Below, piece by piece: positions 1 through 5,151 of a stretch of DNA of 5,151 bases. A program made the translations under genes and the position numbers. Position 1 is the first letter of the stretch; the number at the start of each line of letters is the position of its first letter. This DNA is from Dehalococcoidia bacterium (GTDB taxonomy: Bacteria > Chloroflexota > Dehalococcoidia > UBA6926): positions 1-5,151 of the forward strand of contig JASLZO010000095.1 in the NCBI GenBank assembly GCA_030754805.1, given 5' to 3'. The notes beneath the pieces are model-generated. The model did not search any database, was not told where the DNA came from, and saw only the letters and a list, made by a program, of their open reading frames with translations.

Positions 1-1499
1 TCGAAGTCACCATCGCTCCAGGCCTGGTACGCACGGGCGGTCTCGAGCAGATCCTGCTCGACAACGAACCCAACCGACTCCAGCTCCTCCTGGACGACCA
101 CCGCGTTCGCGGCGATCGAGGAGACGTTCCAGACGGTCAACGGGAGCGTCAGCTCACCCGGCTCGTAGCCAGCGCCGGCTAGCAGCGCACGTGCCTTGTC
201 TTTGTTCCCCTCAGGGTCGCTGAAGTCGTAGCCCGGGATGCTCGCCATGATGTCGTCCGGGATGTCGAACGCGCCGCCCGGATAGAACGGACCCGCCGTC
301 GGGGGTTCCATCCAGCCGTCCGCCGCGATCTGACCGATGCGTCCTCGGTCCATCGCGTACGAGATCGCGTCCTTGATCTCAGGCGTGTTCCATGGCGTCC
401 GCTGATGATGCGTCATCAGCGCCTGGAAGCCAGAGTCGAACGTGCGACTAAAGAACACGCACTGGTCACACTCACGGAGAAGGGTGTCGGCACGGCCACC
501 GTTCACGCCCGGATGGACGTCAAGTCGGCCGGCCCGGAACGCCGCGTCGTTCGACGAGTTCGTTCCTAACGTCCCCTTGATCCCGTCGAGGTACGGGTGC
601 GGTGCGTCCCAGTACTCGTCGTTCCGTTCCCACGTGTAGCTCTCACCCGGCAGCCACTGCGCCAGCACGAACGGGCCGGTCCCGACGGACGGCGCCTCTT
701 CGCGCATCGCATCGGTGTTGCCGTCGTAGACGTGCGCCGGCCGCATCACGTGGTACGGCATCGCCACGACTTCGAGGAACGCGGACTTCGGCCGGTCGTG
801 GTTCGCGACCAGCGTCCGGTCGTCTGCGCAGACGAACCCTTCATCCAGGTCCGCCTTCACCGTGTTGAACGCCAGCGCCCGCGGGCTCCGGTTCAGGCCA
901 TCACCCGTCCGGATCGTGTCGAACGACCACTTCGCGTCGGCACACGTGAATGGCGTGCCGTCGGTCCAGGTCACGCCGTCACGGATCTTGAAGACCCATT
1001 GCAGGCCGTCTTCGGACACTTCCCAGGACTCAGCGAGGTCCGGATGGAGCTCGAAGAACACCAGGTTTGCGTAGTCCTCCATCGTCCCCCAAGTTCGGGG
1101 CTGGACCAGCATGTTGTGAGACGGGTGCACGGCAAACGGTGCAACGCCACCAGCCTCTTCCCATGTGCTGAACGTCGGGCCCTCTCTCGTGTACGCGGTG
1201 GTCAGAACGCCACCGAATACCGCGTTAGGGTCCAGCGGCTTCCCGCTCACCGAGGTCGCTATCTCCGGCTCCATCGTCTCTGTCGTGGAGGACGAGCTTT
1301 CCGTCGATGTCGAACTGGTATCGGTCGACGTATCGGTCGACGCTGAAGTCGTCGTATCAGTCTCTGCCGCGGGCGCCGGAGCGGTTGTCGTAGTGCTCGA
1401 GTCGGTCGTATCTTCCTCGTCCGCCGGAGCGCATGCCGCCAAGACGACGACGGCGCCTACCGCCAGACCAAAGGTCATTTTCAGCAAGCGTTGCTTCAT
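1..1499 (-). CDS. ABC transporter substrate-binding lipoprotein, family 5 (SBP_bac_5), C-terminus missing
   Basis: Seen: ATG at 1499-1497 opens a frame of 499 codons with no stop before the left edge. The N-terminus MKQRLLKM, a hydrophobic stretch (about 9-22) and lipobox LAAC place the lipidated Cys at residue 23. A Thr/Ser/Asp/Pro linker follows (about 24-85). Family 5 hallmarks are in order: LHPDLAESWEVSEDGLQW (151-168) leading into KIRDGVTWTDGTPF; VGTGPFVLAQWLPGE (272-286) followed by RNDEYWD; AISYAMDRGRIGQ (378-390); and DPEGNKDKARALLAGAGY (428-445). Known: these lipoproteins capture oligopeptides, nickel or other small solutes outside the membrane and deliver them to an ABC permease. 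Family members usually run about 500-650 residues, so roughly the last fifth is probably missing. The start is supported by GGGGAGG eight bases upstream; Met8 is a less likely start. The ligand cannot be inferred. Permease and ATPase genes are expected beyond the left edge. Confidence in the family is high, in the substrate none. Confidence 0.94.
   Translation of the reverse strand, partial: MKQRLLKMTFGLAVGAVVVLAACAPADEEDTTDSSTTTTAPAPAAETDTTTSASTDTSTDTSSTSTESSSSTTETMEPEIATSVSGKPLDPNAVFGGVLTTAYTREGPTFSTWEEAGGVAPFAVHPSHNMLVQPRTWGTMEDYANLVFFELHPDLAESWEVSEDGLQWVFKIRDGVTWTDGTPFTCADAKWSFDTIRTGDGLNRSPRALAFNTVKADLDEGFVCADDRTLVANHDRPKSAFLEVVAMPYHVMRPAHVYDGNTDAMREEAPSVGTGPFVLAQWLPGESYTWERNDEYWDAPHPYLDGIKGTLGTNSSNDAAFRAGRLDVHPGVNGGRADTLLRECDQCVFFSRTFDSGFQALMTHHQRTPWNTPEIKDAISYAMDRGRIGQIAADGWMEPPTAGPFYPGGAFDIPDDIMASIPGYDFSDPEGNKDKARALLAGAGYEPGELTLPLTVWNVSSIAANAVVVQEELESVGFVVEQDLLETARAYQAWSDGDF
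1318..1341 (-). repeat. Perfect 12-bp tandem duplication in the lipoprotein linker
   Basis: The unit GTATCGGTCGAC occurs twice back to back on the plus strand (1318-1329 and 1330-1341). In the minus-strand lipoprotein gene it encodes a repeated Asp-Thr-Ser-Thr type tetrapeptide at about residues 53-61, inside the flexible linker behind the lipidated Cys. The unit is a multiple of three, so copy-number change keeps the frame and only alters linker length. Confidence 0.85.
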
Positions 1500-1507
1500 A
1501 TGCGAAG

Positions 1508-1514
1508 CCTCCCC
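1508..1514 (-). promoter_or_regulatory. Shine-Dalgarno site for the substrate-binding lipoprotein
   Basis: On the minus strand GGGGAGG lies eight bases before the ATG at 1499-1497, inside the purine-rich run GGAAGGGGAGG. It is a strong match to the anti-Shine-Dalgarno sequence at ideal spacing. It fixes the ATG at 1499 as the start rather than the in-frame ATG seven codons later. Confidence 0.85.
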
Positions 1515-1543
1515 TTCCATCTTCTCCACCCAACTACACGAAT

Positions 1544-1557
1544 GGGGAACTATCCCC
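1544..1557. promoter_or_regulatory. Inverted repeat over the -10 box, candidate operator
   Basis: GGGGA and TCCCC arms flank a four-base centre (GGGGAACTATCCCC on the plus strand). The repeat covers the whole proposed -10 box and reaches the expected transcription start. A protein bound here would block RNA polymerase, so a repressor site is possible. It could also be chance in GC-rich DNA. No regulator is encoded in the window. Confidence 0.35.
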
Positions 1558-1578
1558 GAAGACTCGCCACGATGTCAA
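1549..1578 (-). promoter_or_regulatory. Sigma70-type promoter for the substrate-binding lipoprotein
   Basis: On the minus strand TTGACA (1578-1573) is a perfect -35 box. After an 18-base spacer comes GATAGT (1554-1549), matching TATAAT at four of six positions including the second A and final T. Transcription would start near 1541-1543, giving a leader of about 43 bases that contains the Shine-Dalgarno site. The placement between an upstream terminator and the gene fits a dedicated promoter. No start-site data are available, so the call rests on motif and position. Confidence 0.7.
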
Positions 1579-1595
1579 CCCTCGTAACCCGAGGG
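1579..1595. promoter_or_regulatory. Inverted repeat abutting the -35 box, candidate regulator site
   Basis: CCCTCG and CGAGGG form perfect six-base arms around a five-base centre. The repeat ends exactly where the proposed -35 hexamer begins on its upstream side. That is a typical position for an activator or repressor dimer. There is no U tract beside it, so a terminator role is unlikely. The binding protein is unknown. Confidence 0.35.
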
Positions 1596-1723
1596 AGTGC
1601 GGGGAGCGACCGGTTATGGTCTGTCACATGATCTGTTGGTCTTCTCCCATCGACCTGTCATTTAGGGACGAGATCCGGCGAATAGCGACCGGAAACGCTT
1701 CGACTTGCCGGCTGCTTTCAAAC
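1596..1723. other. Non-coding stretch upstream of the promoter, no clear feature
   Basis: Between the terminator and the promoter-proximal inverted repeat I see no convincing gene or RNA. The only repeat noted is the 9-mer AGCGACCGG, present at 1605-1613 and 1684-1692. This is weak and possibly chance. Confidence 0.4.
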
Positions 1724-1769
1724 AAAAAAAGGGCCAGCCCTCACAATAGAAGGACCACCCCTTTGGGGT
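1724..1769 (-). terminator. Rho-independent terminator after the large exported protein gene
   Basis: Read on the minus strand, hairpin ACCCC-AAA-GGGGT (1769-1757) is followed by AGGG-CTGG-CCCT (1741-1730), which runs straight into seven U residues (1730-1724). A longer alternative fold pairs AAAGGG (1764-1759) with CCCUUU (1733-1728) and, inside it, CCUUC (1753-1749) with GAGGG (1742-1738). Either fold places a GC-rich stem directly before the U tract. It lies about 150-190 bases after the large gene's stop, so the transcript would carry a long 3' untranslated region. Which stem acts is uncertain. Confidence 0.7.
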
Positions 1770-1797
1770 CGAGGTCGCGGTCTACGTTAGTCCATCA

Positions 1798-1885
1798 GGT
1801 ACGGTTGCTCGTACCGTCAGAGCGAGCCGTGGCCGTAATCGAGGGGCTCTCTCCTTCGGAGAGCATTCACGGCTCAACGCGAGCC
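1798..1885 (-). other. Structured 3' untranslated or leader-like RNA region with nested and competing hairpins
   Basis: In the minus-strand transcript between the large gene's stop and the terminator there are several perfect stems: GGTACG/CGTACC at 1798-1803 and 1810-1815; GAGCCGTG/CACGGCTC at 1824-1831 and 1868-1875; and, nested inside the latter, GCTCTC/GAGAGC at 1846-1851 and 1859-1864. A further stem GGCTC/GAGCC at 1871-1875 and 1881-1885 uses the same bases as the outer arm, so the two cannot form together. I do not recognise a known riboswitch or small RNA. It may simply be a structured 3' end that protects the transcript, or an attenuator. Its location before a terminator is the main reason to list it. 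Confidence 0.35.
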
Positions 1886-1916
1886 CGATGACGAGCCCTC
1901 CGGAATCAGAAAGCTC

Positions 1917-4900
1917 CTAGGGAAGCACGGACTGTGGCAGGGCTCGGGTGCCGAACGTGACAAGCCGCCCGACCCACTGCGCGGGTACGCCGTCCAGCTC
2001 GCCCTTGACGTGGAAAGTCACGGTGATCGTGTCCCCGATCCCGCGGTCCACGTCGAAGCTCTCCGCCAACCGGTTCAGCGCCCGCGCATCGAGGTCCCAC
2101 CGGATGCGCCCGTCCACGACGGGTACCTCCTGCTCAACCAACACGGTCCCAGGCATCGTAACGGTCACCGTCGCGGTCACAGCCTCGGCCCGCTCGGGAA
2201 GCGACACTTCGAAACTCGCCTCCTTCACATTGTGGCAGAGCCACGCGGAGGCAGGAATCGCCTGCAGGTCCGACGCGACCGGCAACATGCCCGTCTCCCC
2301 GTCCACGGCGACGAACGTGTAGGACGTCCCGTTCGGCGAGAGAATCCCCCCCGTCGGGAACGGTTCCTCGACCGTACCAGCGCTCGTCTCGCCTTCATGC
2401 ACGATCGCCACATTCACCGTCCACACCCCTGCTTCATCGATCGCGAAGTCATCCTCCGCGCGATAGAAATAACCAACAGAATTGGCACGGCCCGCGAAGC
2501 TCCGTTCGATTCCGGATGGCGATTGCACCGTGTAACTCAACCGGCTCGGGAGGGTCGGGGCCAATGGCCCAGCCATCTGGAAAGTCTCGCCAACCTCCAC
2601 CACCGTGCCTGGGCGCACACCCAAGGGGACCATGAACAGGTCGACCTCTTCACCGTGGACGCTGAACAGTGGGCCGCCGTTCGGTCCCCCGGCGGCCCCT
2701 CGGAACGGAGGGAGCACCCGCGCACCCAGAACATCGTCGTCTGGAGTCAGGACCCACAGCGACCCGTACGCTGCGTACGTCGCTTCACCTGCGTCTCGGT
2801 CGTGGATCACCGCCCCGCCATACAGGAACTTGTAGTCAGTAGGCAGGTCTCCCTCCGCCCCGACACCGGACTGCAGATAGTAGGGATCATCGAACAACCA
2901 GTACGTGTCCTTAACCTCTGACCCCTGGACCAGTTCCCGGACCCGTACGTCCGGCCGTTGTGCAGACCCGTAGAAATAGGCCCAGAGCCGGATGTCGTCT
3001 GGTTGCATCCCAAGCGTTCCTGACTCCGCGTCCGCGTACGTCACCAGCGGCATCTGGCCGATCAGGATCTGGTCATCGACCGACAGTCCGTCGGAAAGCG
3101 ACACGCCAAAGGCCCGGGCCTGGACCGCAGCCTCGCTCGCCAATCGTGATCCCGTATCCAGCACCTGCACGGCCCCGCGGAACGCGATCGCGTTGTCGTT
3201 CCGGTCCTCCGTCACGCCCCATTGGATATCGCCGGTCGAGAACGGCGGCCACATCAGGCCTTCTCCCACCACGTTATAGCCGGAGTCCGTCCCGTACAGG
3301 TCGATCGGAGGGTCGAAATCGGGCCGGAAGAACCACTGCCGTTGAGTCCCGATCCCACGCCGTCCCCGAGCGCTGATCTCCGGCTCGGCTGACGCCACCA
3401 CGCTCCCAGTCCGAATCCGTCCGACCGACAGGGCGCCATCCGGTCCACGGTAGCGCGCCTCGACGTCGATCCGGAACTCGCCGGCCTCGTCGAAGGCCAG
3501 ACGTTCGCCCCCTCCGTCCCAACGTCCACTGTTGGTCGCCACTCCCTTAAAGCTACGCCGCTCGGTGGTTCCGTCCGCCTGCGTATGGAGGACCGAGAAC
3601 TCGATCTCCGCCGGGATCGTCGGCCACACCTGCACCATCAACGGCAATTCATCCCCGATCCCCACCGGCATCCCGGGCAAGAAGCCGAGGCCCAACTTCA
3701 GCTGCCTCCCCACCGTCACCGGGTATTCCCCAGACATGTCGTATACGCGTCCATCGAAATCGGAAACCGCGCCGTTCAGGATTATCACATAGTCCCCGTC
3801 TGCCGGGAATCGGTACGAGAAAGCGTCTTCCGGGCTCCCGCCCTGGATCAACCCCGATGGATGTCCGCCGCTGGCGATCTCCTCCCCTGAATAGCAACCC
3901 GGGGGCTGTGGGACCCGGTAGGCGAGGTGTGACAACGGAGCAGGGCCAAGCTGATCGATGGTGCCATCCGTTCGCTGCACCGTAACCGTCAGTCGAGACG
4001 TCGAAAAATCCAGCAGCGCCGGAGGGATCGCCGACGGGTGTCGGTCCACCGCGCCGAACATCGGCAGATAGGGCTCCAGATTGTAACTCCACGGACGGCC
4101 GCCGGAATCTGTCCTCGGGATCACAGGGTCATGTCGGGCAACGATCCGGGCGCTCACATCGAACCAGGTCTCTTGCTCCACCGGCCGGATCCCCCCGCGG
4201 CTCCCCTCGTCGAGGACGTCCGCAAACAGCGTCGTCGCCAGCCGTGCCGGGCGTACTTCTCCCACCTCGAAATTCCCGATCGGAGCCTCGCAGCAGAGCC
4301 CGACTTCCGCGAATTCACCACCGACATGGAACTCGGCGTCCAGTTGGATCTCCGCCGTCAGCCGGTACAGGCCGTCGCTCCAGGACGCCGGGACCATCAC
4401 ATGCCCAGCGATATTCGCGGTCCAGAGTCCGTCCACCAGGTCCCATGTGATTTCCAGCGGTTTGCTCACCCTGCGTGTTTCCACCTGCGTCAGGATGGAC
4501 CGCTCGATCGGAAGGCCCGTCGGCGTCAGGAACGAGGAAACGAGTTCCGCACCGTATCCCACCTGACGGCCCTCGGAATCGGTCAGCATCAGTCCGAGCA
4601 TCTCCACGACGCCATCAGACGGTGCCTCCCATGGGGCATACGGAAGCACGATCCTTCCCTCGAACGGCACCGGTTCGCCCTTCTTCAACTCCCCGGGTAC
4701 CAGCGTCGTCACCAGCACCCAAGGCGCTCCGTTGAGCCCGTCTTCCATCCGTCCGGCTCCGATCGTCGTCATCCCATCGACTCGTGGCGACGGCTCGGTC
4801 GGAATGAGGACCCCCGAACCTCTCGGTCCGCGACCGGCACCAACGAACACGTGGCTCCCGCTCATCGCATCGATCGTCGTCTCGAACCTACCATTGCGGT

Positions 4901-5151
4901 CCGCGCGCGTTCGTGCCATCGACCCCAGCTGCTGGTCGAATACGATCACCTCCTGGCCCCCGGCGACCGATCCGGCGCCTCCAACAACTAGCGCCTGCCC
5001 AACGTACTCATCGGGTTCGAACGAAACGGAGATCCGGCTGCGTTCAGGCAGCGTCATATCTTGGGGCGCCCATTCCCGATCCTCACTCGCGGAAGATGGC
5101 AGTCCGATAGGTGTCGGCTTCGAAGCCGGAGTCGGTTCGTTCGCCGGGCGC
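1917..5151 (-). CDS. Large exported multi-domain beta-sandwich protein of unknown function, N-terminus missing
   Basis: Seen: a minus-strand frame ends at TAG (1919-1917) and stays open to the right edge. The first ATG is at 5057-5055 (1046 residues). The 31 codons before it have no stop and no ATG, GTG or TTG, and encode a Pro/Ser/Thr-rich stretch (for example EPTPASKPTP). No Shine-Dalgarno site precedes the ATG. The true start, probably with a signal peptide, is therefore outside. Numbered from that Met: 8-75 is an Ig-like or carboxypeptidase-regulatory-like fold candidate (DRNGRFETTIDA); 110-250 and 295-450 are further beta-rich segments (SDGLYRLTAEIQLD, PADGDYVIILNG); 464-553 and 820-905 are related modules; 570-815 is a Trp/Tyr-rich unique region; 957-1037 is a last beta domain. 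There are only nine Lys, four Cys (255, 256, 388, 941) and no membrane helix. No enzyme motif is recognised. It is followed by a terminator and then the lipoprotein gene. Export is inferred, function unknown. Confidence 0.85.
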   Translation of the reverse strand, partial: RPANEPTPASKPTPIGLPSSASEDREWAPQDMTLPERSRISVSFEPDEYVGQALVVGGAGSVAGGQEVIVFDQQLGSMARTRADRNGRFETTIDAMSGSHVFVGAGRGPRGSGVLIPTEPSPRVDGMTTIGAGRMEDGLNGAPWVLVTTLVPGELKKGEPVPFEGRIVLPYAPWEAPSDGVVEMLGLMLTDSEGRQVGYGAELVSSFLTPTGLPIERSILTQVETRRVSKPLEITWDLVDGLWTANIAGHVMVPASWSDGLYRLTAEIQLDAEFHVGGEFAEVGLCCEAPIGNFEVGEVRPARLATTLFADVLDEGSRGGIRPVEQETWFDVSARIVARHDPVIPRTDSGGRPWSYNLEPYLPMFGAVDRHPSAIPPALLDFSTSRLTVTVQRTDGTIDQLGPAPLSHLAYRVPQPPGCYSGEEIASGGHPSGLIQGGSPEDAFSYRFPADGDYVIILNGAVSDFDGRVYDMSGEYPVTVGRQLKLGLGFLPGMPVGIGDELPLMVQVWPTIPAEIEFSVLHTQADGTTERRSFKGVATNSGRWDGGGERLAFDEAGEFRIDVEARYRGPDGALSVGRIRTGSVVASAEPEISARGRRGIGTQRQWFFRPDFDPPIDLYGTDSGYNVVGEGLMWPPFSTGDIQWGVTEDRNDNAIAFRGAVQVLDTGSRLASEAAVQARAFGVSLSDGLSVDDQILIGQMPLVTYADAESGTLGMQPDDIRLWAYFYGSAQRPDVRVRELVQGSEVKDTYWLFDDPYYLQSGVGAEGDLPTDYKFLYGGAVIHDRDAGEATYAAYGSLWVLTPDDDVLGARVLPPFRGAAGGPNGGPLFSVHGEEVDLFMVPLGVRPGTVVEVGETFQMAGPLAPTLPSRLSYTVQSPSGIERSFAGRANSVGYFYRAEDDFAIDEAGVWTVNVAIVHEGETSAGTVEEPFPTGGILSPNGTSYTFVAVDGETGMLPVASDLQAIPASAWLCHNVKEASFEVSLPERAEAVTATVTVTMPGTVLVEQEVPVVDGRIRWDLDARALNRLAESFDVDRGIGDTITVTFHVKGELDGVPAQWVGRLVTFGTRALPQSVLP
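2343..2600 (-). other. Beta-sandwich module B within the large protein (residues about 820-905)
   Basis: This segment starts with VEVGETFQMAGPLAPTLPSR, continues with a Gly-Ile-Glu-Arg-Ser-Phe strand pair, and reaches FAIDEAGVWTVNVAIVHEGE before a Gly-rich exit. The order matches module A: (V/I)G(D/E) opening, P-T-(I/L)-P, beta strand, E-R-(R)-S-F-x-G, then F-x-(I)DEAG followed by an aromatic-led amphipathic strand and a Gly-acidic turn. This suggests an internal duplication of an Ig-like fold. Boundaries are approximate. Confidence 0.55.
3399..3668 (-). other. Beta-sandwich module A within the large protein (residues about 464-553)
   Basis: This segment opens with PVGIGDELPLMVQVWPTIPA, passes TTERRSFKGVA and ends with LAFDEAGEFRIDVEARYRGP before a Gly-rich exit to TGSVVAS. 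It shares the same series of landmarks with module B. The F-DEAG-(aromatic)-x-(V/I)-x-V pattern is typical of the last strands of bacterial Ig-like and PKD-like domains. Assignment to a named family would need a profile search. Confidence 0.55.
5115..5128. repeat. 14-bp perfect palindrome inside coding sequence
   Basis: CGGCTTCGAAGCCG reads the same on both strands. It lies in the upstream extension of the large protein, in codons for the Pro-Ala-Ser-Lys-Pro part of the low-complexity stretch. It could be a protein-binding site or a transcript hairpin near the 5' end of the gene, but may be chance in GC-rich DNA. Confidence 0.4.

Noticed and set aside
597..1346. Plus-strand open frame of 249 codons
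   Set aside because: It is antisense to the clearly recognised substrate-binding protein. The product is Arg/Val/His-rich with no recognisable motif.
1605..1692. Direct repeat AGCGACCGG at 1605-1613 and 1684-1692
   Set aside because: Two copies of a GC-rich 9-mer 79 bases apart, with no symmetry and no placement relative to the promoter, are too weak to call an operator or attachment site.
1782..1800. Minus-strand ACCTGATGGACTAACGTAG resembles part of a TPP riboswitch
   Set aside because: The CUGAGA element and the paired CUGG/CCAG arm of the TPP aptamer are missing, the spacing is wrong, and no thiamine gene follows.
1433..1891. Plus-strand open frame covering the intergenic gap
   Set aside because: It begins antisense to the lipoprotein signal peptide and runs through the promoter, terminator and hairpins. 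I see no ribosome binding site and the composition is Ser/Arg/Pro-rich.
1731..1916. Possible tRNA or other classical structural RNA in the gap
   Set aside because: The stems do not form a cloverleaf and no T-loop motif or 3' CCA context is present. No SRP, tmRNA or RNase P signature was recognised.
2010..2921. Plus-strand open frame of 303 codons
   Set aside because: It is fully antisense to the C-terminal part of the large gene, and its product is Arg/His/Pro-rich with no domain pattern.
4038..4991. Plus-strand open frame of 317 codons
   Set aside because: It lies wholly antisense to the large beta-rich gene and encodes an Arg/His/Pro-rich product with no domain logic, as expected from a shadow of GC-rich coding sequence.
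1..5151. CRISPR array, insertion sequence or transposon ends
   Set aside because: No regularly spaced direct repeats, transposase-like frame or terminal inverted repeats with target duplication were seen. Both genes look like ordinary chromosomal coding sequence.

Overview
The window is GC-rich bacterial DNA with two protein-coding genes, both on the minus strand and both cut by a window edge. Together with the gap between them they fill the whole window. The genes use GC-rich codons with few Lys and many Arg/Asp/Glu residues. The lipoprotein has a long Thr/Ser/Asp-rich linker after its lipobox, a style common in Actinobacteria and Chloroflexota. I cannot place the organism further from sequence alone; a Chloroflexota/SAR202-like or actinobacterial source is a weak guess.

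Right part (1917-5151, read right to left): one very long frame for a large, probably exported, mostly beta-strand protein of unknown function. The first ATG lies at 5057, but the frame stays open to the right edge. The 31 extra codons encode a Pro/Ser/Thr-rich stretch resembling a linker behind a signal peptide, and there is no ribosome binding site before the ATG, so the true start is probably outside the window. The protein contains several Ig-like or macroglobulin-like beta-sandwich candidates, including two visibly related modules (residues about 464-553 and 820-905, counted from the ATG at 5057) on either side of an unrelated Trp/Tyr-rich middle region.

Middle (1500-1916): a 417-base non-coding gap. 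Its upstream part, just after the large gene's stop, holds nested and competing inverted repeats ending in a hairpin with a seven-U tract, which acts as a likely terminator. Its downstream part holds a good sigma70-type promoter (perfect TTGACA, 18-base spacer, GATAGT). One inverted repeat abuts the -35 box and another overlaps the -10 box. A strong ribosome binding site follows.

Left part (1-1499): the first 499 residues of a family 5 (peptide/nickel/oligopeptide type) ABC transporter substrate-binding lipoprotein, running off the left edge. The permease and ATPase genes would be expected further left. The terminator and separate promoter suggest the two genes are independent transcription units, so a functional link between the large surface protein and the transporter rests only on adjacency, shared strand and shared export.
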